The notes beneath the pieces were generated by a model. The model was not told the DNA's origin. It saw only the letters and a list, made by a program, of their open reading frames with translations, and ran no database searches. Position numbers and translations under genes: made by a program. Positions 31,206-42,687 of a stretch of 64,000 nucleotides of DNA are shown here, piece by piece; positions within the stretch are counted from its first letter, which is position 1; every line of letters starts with the position of its first letter. The DNA comes from Symsagittifera roscoffensis (lineage: Eukaryota > Xenacoelomorpha > Acoela > Convolutidae). The stretch is from contig NC_087071.1 in NCBI RefSeq assembly GCF_963678635.1, positions 1,168,537-1,232,536 on the forward strand, read 5' to 3'.

Positions 31206-34200
31206 AAATTAGGTGGTTCCTAGTAGAATGTCTCGGAAAAATGCAGTTTTGCACTTTCCCCAAATTTTCCGTCAATGCGTCTGCAGGCATGTTTGCTGTT
31301 GGTAAAAAGGTTAATGTCACCTTCTTTTGTTCAACTAATTCTCGAAGGAAGTGTAGTTTTATGGCAAAATGCTTCCTCTTGCCGTGGTTCATTGAGTGTT
31401 TACTAAGGGCAATACAAGCTTGGTTATCAACGAAAACTTCTAAAAGCCTATTACAAAGTATGCCTAAGTCGCTAAGAATGCCCTGTAAATGAATTCCTTC
31501 CTTTACTGTTTCGACCACAGCATTGTGTTCTGCTTCGGCTGTTGAAGTTGATACACAACGCTGAAGTCTGCTAGACCAACTGATTACACCTGAGTTGTCA
31601 CTGAGTTTAAAACAATATCCTGAGGTACTTCTCCTATTGTCTATATTTCCAGCCCAGTCCGCATCCGAATAGCTAACAAGATTCAAGGCCTTATCCCTCC
31701 TGTAAACTAAAGGTAAACTTTTCGTTCCTAGCAGATATCTAAGACAATTTTTTCCGGCTTTCCAATGCTTTTCACCTGGGTTTTCCACAAAAGAACTTAA
31801 AAGATTTGCTGCAAAGCAAATGTCGGGTCTACTTGATAAAGCTAGGTAATTTAGACAACCAACAAGTCCTCGATAGTCATATTTTTTCATATTTTCTTGT
31901 TCTATGCTACCTTCTAAAGGACAATCTTCTTTTGTCAATTTTTCGTTTTCATCAATAGGGGTAGTTATCGGCTTTGCTTCGGTCATCCTAAATCGTGATG
32001 TCAATTTTTCAACATATTTCTCCTGGCTTATCCTAATTTCGTTTCCTGAGTAATCAATTTTCCTTCCTAAGAACCATTTAAGATCACTTATCTCGCTTAT
32101 CTCAAATTTTTCAGAGATATTTCTTTCAAACCAGCTACAGAAATTTTTGTCTGCTCCACAAACCACTATATCATCGACCCACAAGCAAATTAAACCTTCT
32201 ATCTCTCCCTCAATCTTCCTAACAAACAAGCACTCATCAAAAACTGAATTTTCAAAACCTAATTCCTCAAGATAGCTTTTTAGAGTCCTATGCCAGTTTC
32301 TACCGGACTGCTTCAGTCCATAAAGACTTTTCTTCACAAGACAAACTAAAGGTTTTCCTTCTTCATCAAACTTCTCGAACCCTTCAGGTTACCTCATAAG
32401 AACTTCTTCATCTAGTTTGGCATTCAAGTATGCAGTTTTAATGTCTAACTGTCTCAACTGATACCTATTTTGAACTGCTAAGCTCAGGACTATTCTTATG
32501 GTCGACATCTTGGCTGTAGGCGAATCGTGAAAATCGTGAAAATCCCTTCGCTCAACTTGGCCAAAACCTTTAGCAACAAACCTAGCCTTAAACCTGGAAA
32601 TTTCACCATTAGGTCCGTACTTCAAAGCAAAATGCCATCTGCTGCCTATAGGCTTCTCTCCTCTATTTCTAACTAGTTCCCAAACTTTGTTTTTCTCTAA
32701 TGAATCAAACTCTTTTTTCATTGCTTCTTGCCAGTCAGGGTCTGCTAAAGCTTCCTTAGCACTTTTCGGTATATTTTGGAGAACTTCTCCAAAAAATACT
32801 ACATCACCTACTCTTTCTCCTTCGTCACTTTCTATCTTTTTCTCAAATTAGAACTTACATTCGTCAAAACTAACGTTTCTAGTTTTTTGCACTTTGAGTT
32901 TTCCTTCACTCTCAATTCCTATCAGATAAGCTTTACTATTTTCCGATGTCCCTAAAAAAATTCCCCTTCTAGAGTTTTTGTCTAGTTTTTTCCGAAACTG
33001 TTTTTCCACAAAACTATACGCTACACACCCAAAAGTTTTTACAAAATTAAGGTTGGGTTTTTCTCCATACATTGACTCGTAGGGTGTTTTGACTATAGCA
33101 GAATGAAAGCACGTATTTTTGAGATTAGCAGCCATATTAAGAGCATAAGACCAATAATTTTTCGACAAATTCGCATCAAAAATCATGCAGCGAGCCATTG
33201 GTGTAATTTTTCCCCACAATCTTTCTATCTTTCCGTTCTCTTAAGGGGTATAAGGAGCCGATGTTTCCAGTCTTATTTTTTGTTTCCTACAGACTCGCCT
33301 AAAATCTTGACCAATGTACTCTCCTGCGCCGTCTGAAACTAAAGTCTGAGGGACTCCTATGTCTGCAATGAAACTTTCCAACTTTTCTGTTGCCTCATCT
33401 CTCGTCTTCATGAAATAAATTTTCAAATATCTAGAAAAACTGTCCACAAAACCTATAGCATATCTATGTCCATCCTCAGCTAGCGGGTCGATAGGATCTA
33501 AAATATCTGTGTGAACAAAATCTAGTGTCCTGCTTGCCCTGGTATAAGAATCTTTCGGGACTGGCTTCTTTTTTGCTTTATTCAACTCACAAGTTTCACA
33601 ATTCTCAATTTTAAAATCACTAATCTTCATGCCTTCAACATGTTGCTCCAAATGACATAAAGCTTTGTAGTTATTATGACCCATCCTGAAATGCCACTGT
33701 TTCAATGTGCTTACTACATAACACTCGTCTTTTCCTACAAAAGTGTCCCATAAAAAGATACCACTTTCCTCTCTTAATGGGTAAACTGATCCATTTCCCA
33801 GGCGAACAAACGAGCTCGCACCAAAAACAACTTCTGCTCCTGCTTTCTTCATTTTTGATACACTCAGCAAATTTCTTGAGTTTTCAGGAACGTACAAAGT
33901 ATCCTTCAGCTCAATCATCTTAAACTCGCCTTTCTCATTTTCCACTCTGAATCTAACTTCACCTTTTCCTGAAATTTTTGATTGAGAGAAATTTACATTG
34001 CTAACCGATCCTTTGAAGTTCTCATCTAAACTAACAAACATGTCTCGATCCTTAATCATATTACTGGTAGCTCCAGAGTCTACAACTAAGTCCTCGCCCG
34101 GAGACACTCCACTCAGAAAATTAAAATGAGCCTCTGTTTCAGCTACTAGGTTCTGCTGTTCTCGTTTAGTCTTACTAATGAACTTTTTCTTTGCTTGGCA

Positions 34201-34833
34201 ATATTTTGCAATATGTCCAAACTCCTTGCACTCATAGCACTGTATTTTTCGAGCTCTATCTCGTCTGCTACTTAAGTTTTCTCTGCACTGTTTCGACACA
34301 TGTCCTCTTTTATGACACTTGAAACAAATTATGTTCTCGCTATTAAAAGCATGCTCTTTTTCGATTACTTGTCTCTCGCTATCAAAATTCACTAAATCTC
34401 TTTTCAACTCATCTAAGTTTTTCTCATCTCTACTAAACTTAGCTATAGTAGAAAAAGTTTCAAATTGTTTTGGAAGTCCTTTCAAAATAATTGAAATTAA
34501 CATTTTTTCTTTTACTCCTTCATTCACTTGTTCTAAGTTATACTGAATCTCCTCTGTTCTAGTCAAATAATCTATCACTGTTTCATTGCTATTCTTTTTC
34601 AAAGTTGTAAGTTCGGAGATTAGTTTTTGCAGCCTGGGTCTTTCAAAACTCTTAAACCTTTTCCGTAAAACATCCCAAGCTTTGCTACCATTGCCTTTAT
34701 AAGGTCTTAAAAACAAAACTGATTTCTTATCTAGAGCCTGCACAAGTTCGTACCAGATATGCAACTGTTTTTCTTCAAAAATCTCTTTTCCTTTATCTAT
34801 CGCAGCTTGTTTTTGATCAATCACTGCTTGCAT
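31204..34833 (-). pseudogene. gag-pol: Copia-type Gag-Pol polyprotein, copy 1
   Basis: One frame of about 1210 codons, broken only by three in-frame TAA codons. In order: a UBN2-type Gag (34833 down to about 34300), two CCHC knuckles (CFKCHKRGHVSKQC and CYECKEFGHIAKYC, about 34326-34200), protease VVDSGAT (Asp at 34080), a pre-integrase H..H..CETC region, integrase (HTDILDPI, VSDGAGEY, ENGKIERL; about 33520-33200), RT with SRWHFALKYGPNGEI, DIKTAYLNA and the catalytic WVDDIVV (about 32190), then RNase H with YSDADWAG, STSTAEAE and VDNQACIALS. Stops: 33241 (expected Gln of TPQ.NG), 32846 (between integrase and RT), and 32386 (expected Gln of M.QPEGF). The last two are also in copy 2. A 9-base insertion-like change (DFHDFHDSP) damages RT. 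Confidence 0.92.
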
Positions 34834-35800
34834 TCGGTCTTAAAATTGGCATAAATTTTCTATAATCAACCGTCTCATCTAAAATTTTGCTCTTCAACCG
34901 TCTCATCAAATTGCTCTTCAAAGTAGGAAAAATCTTCTTCTTTTTTCTCGAAAAAACTATCCTATCAGTTTTCGACATTTCTTTCCTAATCCAATTTTCG
35001 ACTTAATTCTCACACACAAAAAAATAAGCTCCAATCCAAAACTCAAAAAATTAAGTTTTGCCCTAGGTAAAGTTCAATCACCCCGTTTTCTGTTACATCA
35101 AAATCGTATTCTATAAACAACGATATCAACCGCTTATATAATTATGCAAGTATATTTGATTACCTAAATCTGATTTGGAACCTAACGGAGTGCGTACTGA
35201 ATAACACATCAGCGACCTCAGCAAAGCTAAGGTCCCTCCTCAGATTTCATACTAGGTAATATATATATTAGCAAAATAGAAATTCGTCTTTTTTATTCTG
35301 GGGTATCAGTTTCTTTTTCTTTTAATTGCAATGTATTCTTTGGATTGATTTTGTGTCGGATTCGAGCAACCGCGTACGAACGAATTTATCCTTCCGCAAA
35401 AATTGAGTATAAAACATGTAATTTATCAGTTTGTTTCAGTTTTATTTCACTATCAATAGTGTAGTGCTTCTTCCACTGCTGTGCTCACTCAGTGCCCCTT
35501 CGTGCTGCTTTTGACCGTCTTCTCTTCTTCTCTGTTGTGTTTCCCTGCTTCTATCGTCAGAGTTGTCTATCTCTAGAAGTTGTGTTGCCCTTCTTCTATC
35601 TTTGCACTTCTCTGTCTGATCAATCGTCTATCTCCTAGTAATTTTGGCCTGCTTCTCTCGCAGTTGTCTAACTGATCAGTTGTGTATTTCAAGTTGTGAT
35701 TTTCACTGTCACAACTCCACTGCAAATCTTAGCTTTTTTCCTTATTCGTTTGAACAAACAGTCAATCTTGACTCCTAACTTCTCACTCGTGATTGGGCAT
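34834..35800 (-). other. Untranslated leader of copia copy 1
   Basis: About 1 kb between primer site and gag, T/C-rich on the plus strand near 35440-35700. It may include the decayed first codons of gag, since UBN2 proteins normally have an N.Y..W stretch before the point where the frame opens. No other gene seen. Confidence 0.55.
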
Positions 35801-35814
35801 CTGGACCCATAACC
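35801..35814 (-). other. Primer binding site, initiator tRNA-Met half (copia copy 1)
   Basis: Minus strand GGTTATGGGTCCAG directly follows the 5' LTR. Copia-type elements prime from the anticodon-arm half of initiator tRNA-Met, whose complement is GGTTATGGGCCCAG; one mismatch here. Confidence 0.8.
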
Positions 35815-36052
35815 TGTCAAGGTTATTGCAGCGACAAAAGGTTGATTACTAAGGAGTGAATTAATGGATTTGAGTGATAATTCCAGTAGCAAATCAGATC
35901 AAATATATATGGTAAATCACCGGCACAAAGTTGCTCGAACCAATGACTAAAGGTCATGTTTCACCAGCTAATTTTAACAAAAATCGGGAAGTGATCTTTC
36001 AGTTTGAACTGAATAAGATCAATTCCAGTTCAGTGAGGAAAAATCACCAATA
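35815..36052 (-). repeat. 5' LTR of copia copy 1
   Basis: 238 bp, matching the other two copia LTRs with small deletions (GATT for GAGATT, AAGATC for AAGAAAGATC). On the minus strand it ends CCTTGACA at the primer site. Its outer edge touches the 3' LTR of copy 2 at 36052|36053. Confidence 0.88.
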
Positions 36053-36295
36053 TATCAAGGTTATTGCAGCGACAAACGGTTGATTACTAAGGAGTGAATT
36101 AATGAGATTTGAGTGATAATTCCAGTAGAAAATCAGATCAAATATATATGGTAAATCACCCGCACAAAGTTGCTCGAACCAATGACTAAAGGTCATGTTT
36201 CACCAGCTAATTTTAACAAAAATCTGGAAGTAGTCTTTCAGTTTGAACTGAATAAGAAAGATCAATTACAGTTCAGTTAGGAAAAATCACCAATA
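36053..36295 (-). repeat. 3' LTR of copia copy 2
   Basis: 243 bp with the same ends as the LTR at 30952-31194; abuts the copy 1 LTR without spacer. Confidence 0.88.
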
Positions 36296-36309
36296 CCCCG
36301 CCTTTCAAA

Positions 36310-39300
36310 TTAGGTGGTTCCTAGTTGAATGTCTCGAAAAAATGCAGTTTTGCACTTTCCCAAATTTTTCGTCAATGCGTCTGCAGGCATGTTTGCTGTT
36401 GGTAAAAAGGTTAAGGTCACCTTCTTTTGTTCAACTAACTCTCGAAGGAAGTGTAGTTTTATGGCAAAATGCTTCGTCTTGCCGTGGTTCATTGAGTGTT
36501 TACTAAGGGCAATACAAGCTTGGTTATCAAGGAAAACTTCTAAAAGCCTATTACAAAGTATGCCTAAGTCGCTAAGAATACCCTGTAAATGAATTCCTTC
36601 CTTTACTGTTTCGACCACAGTATTGTGTTCTGCTTCGGCTGTTGAAGTTGATACACAACGCTGAAGTCTGCTAGACCAACAGATTACACCTGAGTTGTCA
36701 CTGAGTTTAAAACAATATCCTGAGGTACTTCTCCTATTGTCTATATTTCCAGCCCAGTCCGCATCCGAATAGCTAACAAGATTTAAGGCCTTATCCCTCC
36801 TGTAAACTAAAGGTAAACTTTTCGTTCCTAGCAGATATCTAAGACATTTTTTTCCGGCTTTCCAATGCTTTTCACGTGGGTTTTCCACAAAAGAACTTAA
36901 AAGATTTGCTGCAAAGCAAATGTCGGGTCTACTTGATAAACCTAGGTAATTTAGACAACCAACAAGTCCTCGATAGTCACATTTTTCATATTTTCTTGTT
37001 CTATGCTACCTTCTAAAGGACAATCTTCTTTTGTCAATTTTTCGTTTTCACCAATAGGGGTAAATATCGGCTTTGCTCCGGTCATCCTAAATCTTGATAT
37101 CAATTTTTCAACATATTTCTCCTGGCTTATCCTAATTTCGTTTCCTGAGAAATCAATTTTCATTCCTAAGAATCCTTTAAGATAACTTATCTCGCTCATC
37201 TCAAATTTTTCAGAGATATTTCTTTCAAACCAGCTACAGAATTTTTTTGTCTGCTCCACAAACCACTATATCATCGACCCACAAGCAAATTAAACCTTCT
37301 ATCTCTCCCTCAATCTTCCTAACAAACAAGCACTCATCAAAAACTGAATTTTCAAAACCTAATTCCTCAAGATAGTTTTTTAGAGTCCTATGCCAGTTTC
37401 TACCGGACTGCTTCAGTCCATAAAGACTTTTCTTCACAAGACAAACTAAAGGTTTTCCTTCTTCATCAAACTTCTCGAACCCTTCAGGTTACCTCATAAG
37501 AACTTCTTCATCTAGTTTGGCATTCAAGTATGCAGTTTTAATGTCTAACTGTCTCAACTGATACCTATTTTGAACTGCTAAGCTCAGGACTATTCTTATT
37601 TTCGACATCTTGGCTGTAGGCGAATACGTTTCGTGAAAATCCGTTCCCTCAACTTGGCTAAAACCTTTAGCAACAAACCTAGCCTTAAACCTGGAAATTT
37701 CACCATTAGGTCCGTACTTCAAAGCAAAATGCCATCTGCTGCCTATAGGCTTCTCTCCTCTATTTCTAACTAGTTCCCAAACTTTGTTTTTCTCTAATGA
37801 ATCAAACTCTTTTTTCATTGCTTCTTGCCAGTCAGGGTCTGCTAAAGCTTCCTTAGCACTTTTCGGTATATTTTGGAGAACTTCTCCAAAAAATACTACA
37901 TCACCTACTCTTTCTCCTTCGTCACTTTCTATCTTTTTCTCAAATTAGAACTTACATTCGTCAAAACTAACGTTTCTAGTTTTTTGCACTTTGAGTTTTC
38001 CTTCACTCTCAATTCCTATCAGATAAGCTTTACTATTTTCCGATGTCCCTAAAAAAATTCCCCTTCTAGAGTTTTTGTCTAGTTTTTTCAGAAACTGTTT
38101 TTCCACAAAACTATACGCTACACACCCAAAAGTTTTCACAAAATTAAGGTTGGGTTTTTCTCCATACATTGACTCGTAGGGTGTTTTGCCTATAGCAAAA
38201 TGAAAGCACATATTTTTTAGATTAGCATCCATATTAAGAGCATAAGGCCAATAAGTTTTCGACAAATTCGCATCAAAAATCATGCAGCGAGCCATTGGTG
38301 TAATTGTTTCCCACAACCTTTCTATCTTTCCGTTCTCTTGAGGGGTATAAGGAGCCGATGTTTCCAGTCTTATTTTTTGTTTCCTACAAACTCGCCTAAA
38401 ATCTTGACCAATGTACTCTCCTGCGCCGTCTGAAACTAAAGTCTGAGGGACTCCTATGTCTGCAATGAAACTTTCCAACTTTTCTGTTGCCTCATCTTTC
38501 GTCTTCATGAAATAAATTTCCAAATATCTAGAAAAACTGTCCACAAAACCTATAGCATATCTATGTCCATCCTCAGCTAGCGGGTCGATAGGACCTAAAA
38601 TATCTGTGTGAACAAAATCTAGTGTCCTGGTTGCCCTGGTATAAGAATCATTCGGGACTGGCTTCTGTTTTGCTTTATTCAACTCACAAGTTTCACAATT
38701 CTCAATTTTAAAATCACTAATCTTCATGCCTTCAACATGTTGCTCCAAATGACTTAAATCTTTGTAGTTATTAGGACCCATCCTGCAATGCCACTGTTTC
38801 ATTGTGCTTACTACATAACACTCGTCTTTTCCTACAAAAGTGTCCCATAAAAAGAGACCACTTTCTTCTCTTAATGGGTAAACTGATCCATTTCCCTGGC
38901 GAACAAACAAGCTCGCACCAAAAACAACTTCTGCTCCTGCTTTCTTCATTTTTGATACACTCAGCAAATTTCTTGAGTTTTCAGGAACGTACAAAGTATC
39001 CTTCAGCTCAATCATCTCAAACTCGCCTTTCTCATCTTTCACTCTGAATCTAACTTCACCTTTCCCTAAAATTTTTGATTCAGAGAAATTTGCATTGCTA
39101 ACCGATCCTTTGAAGTTGTCATCTAAACTAACAAACATGTATCGATCCTTAATCATATTTCTGGTAGCTCCAGAGTCTACAACTAAGTCCTCGCCCGGAG
39201 ACACTCCACTCAGAAAACTAAAATGAGCCTCTGTTTCAGCTACTAGGTTCTTCTGTTCTCGTTTAGTCTTACTAATGAACTTTTTCTTTGCTTGGCAATA

Positions 39301-39502
39301 TTTTGTAATATGTCCAAACTCCTTGCACTCATTGCACTGTATTTTTCGAGCTCTATCTTCACTATCTCGTCTGCTACTTAATTTTTCTCAGCACTGTTTC
39401 GACACATGTCCTCTTTTACGACACTTGAAACAAACTCTGTTCTCGCTATTAAAAGCATGCTCTTTTTCGGTTACTTGTCTCTCGCTATCAAATTTCACTA
39501 AA
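36310..39502 (-). pseudogene. gag-pol: Copia-type Gag-Pol polyprotein, copy 2, truncated
   Basis: Same domain order as copy 1 from the Gag knuckles onward: protease DSGAT (with R for S after it), integrase (HTDILGPI, VSDGAGEY, QENGKIERLW, intact where copy 1 has a stop), RT (SRWHFALKYGPNGEI, FHETYSPTAKMS, WVDDIVV) and RNase H. It shares the TAA codons of copy 1 after ..DECKF (37943-37945) and in place of Gln before PEGF (37486-37488). Its own damage includes frameshifts near 37240 and 36980 and a stop and frameshift in the knuckle region near 39375. The N-terminal part of gag is absent. Confidence 0.9.
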
Positions 39503-39556
39503 TTATTGACATGATTTTATTACAAGGCGAATTTCAAGAAAGAGGCCGCGTTAGTA
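39503..39556 (+). repeat. 54-bp direct repeat, right copy
   Basis: Equals 30900-30953 with one mismatch. It joins truncated copia copy 2 on one side and, one base further, the target site of element 2 on the other. Confidence 0.85.
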
Positions 39557-39557
39557 C

Positions 39558-39561
39558 TTTG
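39558..39561 (+). repeat. Target site duplication TTTG, left of element 2
   Basis: TTTG directly before the element edge TGAGATATG; repeated at 61128-61131 directly after the other LTR edge. Confidence 0.75.
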
Positions 39562-39972
39562 TGAGATATGTTCTTTTGTCTAACTCATAGAGTTATTGCG
39601 GTTAGGGTACACCGTCTGCTCGTCACGCTATCCTATTTTTGGCCGGATATATTCGTGCAACTTCGTAGTCCAATACCGATCCTAATCTTACTCTTATAAC
39701 TACTAGTGTCAGGGTGTTTAACTAGTCTATGCTATGCTCAATAGATCTAGAGTATACTGGCTTATTGCGATTGCAAAAAGGTCTCTTGGAGAGGCAACTA
39801 ATTTCTAAGTTAAAATCAAATCTCTCTGGTGCTGAAATTACAAGTAATTTCAGCACTTACAAATAAGTGGGTTGTCAGTTAGATGGATCATGATTGGTTA
39901 ACCTTAAATGTTTTATAGTGATAAAATATCTAATTTTAACCAATAAGAAACTGTAGTTTAGATCTGATTCCA
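39562..39972 (-). repeat. 3' LTR of element 2
   Basis: 411 bp, on the minus strand TGGAATCAGATC...CATATCTCA. It carries the 28-nt palindrome at 39829-39856 and is preceded by CCCGGATGGG as in element 1. Confidence 0.9.
39829..39856. promoter_or_regulatory. 28-nt palindrome in 3' LTR of element 2
   Basis: Arms GTGCTGAAATTAC / GTAATTTCAGCAC intact, as in the other three LTRs. Confidence 0.65.
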
Positions 39973-40122
39973 CCCATCCGGGCTTTACAGAGTTTTTGAA
40001 TCTTCTATCTGTAATGAAGGATGGATGATGATCGTTGGAGTTTGGCGAGCATCATTTCTTGTTTCGTTCTTGGAGAAGAAAACTCCAGGAAGCTAGAATC
40101 GTCGACATGAAGTTGTTAGCTG

Positions 40123-40377
40123 TCATTCGACAAGGACTATGACCGCCAACGGAATCAATCTGATTTCAACATGGTTTGCTATGATCGTCTGTTCTTGATC
40201 GGTTGTGGAAAAATAAGTTTGGAGGGAATGCCTTGTAACTCGGATATGTACGTATACTTGAACATCAAGGTGGTCATTGGTCTGAGTCAATGAAGTCCTT
40301 TTCTGCGAAGTCAAGTCGCACTATAAATCAATTGAGTTGTGATTGTGAGCGGCATGTTGGTTGTGGTTGGTAGCCAT
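40123..40377 (-). pseudogene. Short 3' ORF of element 2, unknown
   Basis: Same start as the element 1 ORF at 23144 (MATNHN.HAAHNH.S) and the same middle (TNDHLDVQVYV.IRV.RH). A TAG near codon 19 breaks it. After about residue 60 the two copies differ by frame, so the C-terminus is not reliable. Function unknown. Confidence 0.4.
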
Positions 40378-41502
40378 TCTTTTTGTTCAAGTTGTGATGG
40401 GATCGTCTAGTCTTTGGATGTTCGTCCATGTTGTTGTGTGTGATCTATATACTGCATATTATGATTTACATTTTATAGATTTTAGTTAATTGTTTTCACA
40501 AAAGCGTTTTATTTTAGTTCAGTTATTTTGAAGAGTTACTCATCCTTGAGTACCTCCTATTAAAAATAGAAGTGTGGTCACAAAACTTGGATGTAGCGCG
40601 GTGGGTTAGGCCGGCTATAGAGCATGCTCAGGACGTCCTCTCTGGTGGGTTAGGCTAGGGATGGGAGTATGATTTCATGCTGGCTTTTTAAGGGGTCCTG
40701 TTTTGTGCTAACGTTTTAAGTTATTTTAATTCTGGTTTTTCTTTTGTTACTTTGGTTGTGTCCTTTTCTCAAAAACTAAATTGTTTTTGGTTTGGGTTTG
40801 TCTTGCGACTTTTTGGTGTTTTGTTATTTCTTTTTTAGACTTGGTAAAAGTCTTCAAACGAGTAAATTATCCAGTTTTAAGCTGGTTTAATCCGGTTTAG
40901 GTACCGTAGGTGTTCTTTTTTTAGTCATGCTGTTAGTTCGTGGTTTATGGTGTTTAGTAAGCTGCGTTGGTTATTTTGGTTACTATATAATTCCATTCCA
41001 ACTGGGTTAAAGGAAAGTTGGAAACTTGTTATCGCTTGTTTGAGTTGTTGTTAGTGAAAACTTAAAATTTGAATTCATTATTTTTAAACAATTCATCGTG
41101 GGCGAGCTGTGCGATTGTGGTTAGAATTCTTAAGCGAGTGAACAGAAGATATATTAAAGTTAGAACTGATTTTTCTCTGTATAAGTTTACTACTTTAAGA
41201 TTAAATTTTACTGTTTTGTGGGACTCTAAAATTGTAAACTGATTGTCATCTTATTTAATTTTACTACATTTTAGGGAAATAATTTTGGATGAATTTATTA
41301 CTTTGAATCTGAATTTTACTGCATCATTTAGTGCTGTAGGTTTAATAGAGTTTATTATGAAAAAAAGTTTGTACTTTCATTTGTTTTTTCTTGTTTGTAG
41401 GTGATCGTGGTGTGAAGACTAAAGAAAATGAAAATTATTTATAAAGAATGGTTAGTTTTCTTTTGAAATACTTAGTTTTAAATTATTAAATTCATACTTA
41501 CA
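40378..41502 (-). other. 3' non-coding region of element 2
   Basis: No protein. Includes the block at 40565-40665 that matches 22830-22930 of element 1, with two GGTGGGTTAGGC repeats around GAGCATGCTC and GGACGTCC. Confidence 0.45.
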
Positions 41503-42687
41503 TTAGTCGCCGAGAAAGAAGCCACGAGGGAAAACATCGTGAATAGTATCTGATGTGGTTAGTACTTTTGCTAGTATGCGTATGATGTTTTTAGTTTGGA
41601 GCAGTGGCCAAAGCAATTGAAGTGCTTTTATGGTTTTTAGTTCTTCGGTGCCTACTGCAAGTTCATGAGGTGTGTTCTGAATTAGATTGTAATTTTTGTG
41701 ATTGTATTTAGTGTTGTGGATGTATTCTAAAATGGGTATTTCTATAGGTTGAATATATTCATGCGGGACTACTAGGGTCGGGATTCTTCTTCGTTGAAGG
41801 TCTTGGTGAGGGGACAAAATATATACATCTGGGTGATTGGGTCATAATTCAGGAGGATGCCTTGAAGGTTAGTGTTTTAATACAACACGTGAAGTTTAGG
41901 AAAAACAGTGATAGGATTGATGAATTAGGATTGAAGAATTGAAATCTATGGTGTGGTTGTCGTTATGGTGTGTGTAAATGAAAATGAGTCTGTATAAAAC
42001 GATAATAAATGTAGGTGTGTGTCTGTTTACTTCTCAACATGATGTCGCGTGAACAGTGCAAATCACGTTCTTTTCGTGTGAGAAAATGAAAAGTTAGTGA
42101 AATTTTTCGTGAAATGATTCCTATGCTTGAATGTCTGATAATGCTTCTGAATGAGCTAATGATGGAGTATAAACTGAAATTGGTATAGGTGTTGGTGGAT
42201 TTGATGAGGTTATTGTTGATGATAGTTGGCGAAAAGTGTGGGGAGATGGTAACTTTTGTTGGAGTCTTATAAAATTATCTAATTCTTCAGTATCTGGGGA
42301 AATGTTGATTGATCGTTCATAATTAAATGGGGAGTAGGTTGGGGTTACTTGAGAAGGAGTGTAGGGAGATGTACATTGATTTTGAGGTTGAATAGGTCGA
42401 AAGGGGGGTTTTGAGAAGGATGAAGAGTTGGTCTGGGTATAGGTAGAAGGGGATGGTTCGGAATCTGCGAATTCATTAGGAGTTTCTGCATCGGAGTTAT
42501 TGAACTGTGATATTGTCTGAAAAACTGTGATGTCTGAGTTAGTATCAGAAATCATGCCTGATGATGTATTAGTTTGTGGTGAATCAGATGGCGGAAAAGC
42601 AAAAAAAAAGAGGTTAATATGGATTGGATTTTGGATGTTGATAGGGTGGGAGTTTGATCGATGAAGTGATCCATTTGGTCATCTCAT
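41503..42687 (-). pseudogene. Tail gene after env, element 2 copy (internally deleted)
   Basis: Counterpart of 20166-21965. ATG at 42687 followed by an early TGA, then an open Pro/Ser/Thr-rich part (42555-42121: DTNSDITVFQTISQFNNSD, EPSPSTYTQTNSS) and a conserved C-terminal part (41817-41503: PIEIPILEYI, TPHELAVGTEELKTIKAL, LLWPLLQTKNI). About 680 bp matching 20720-21405 of element 1 are missing, while the LHCS..IM.R segment is present near 42050. Conservation at both ends supports it as a true element gene of unknown function. Confidence 0.55.

Larger units (their letters stand above)
30952..36052 (-). mobile_element. Ty1/copia-type element, copy 1
   Basis: A 5.1-kb element on the minus strand with a 5' LTR at 35815-36052 and a 3' LTR at 30952-31194, a polypurine tract next to the 3' LTR, a primer site for initiator tRNA-Met half-molecule, and one gag-pol frame in the copia order (protease, integrase, RT, RNase H). 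Three in-frame stops inactivate it. It abuts copy 2 with no base between their LTRs. Confidence 0.9.
36053..39502 (-). mobile_element. Ty1/copia-type element, copy 2, 5' part missing
   Basis: 3' LTR, polypurine tract and pol match copy 1 closely. The element stops abruptly inside gag at 39502, in the text matching about 34395 of copy 1, and passes straight into the right 54-bp repeat. No 5' LTR is present. Confidence 0.88.

Noticed and set aside
31204-39204. Alternative genetic code with TAA read as Gln, since two copia stops fall on expected Gln positions
   Set aside because: Other stops in the window fall on expected Gly, Lys, Tyr or Trp/Arg positions, copy 2 has CAA at one of the sites, and TAA also ends apparently intact frames. 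Simple CAA-to-TAA decay explains it.
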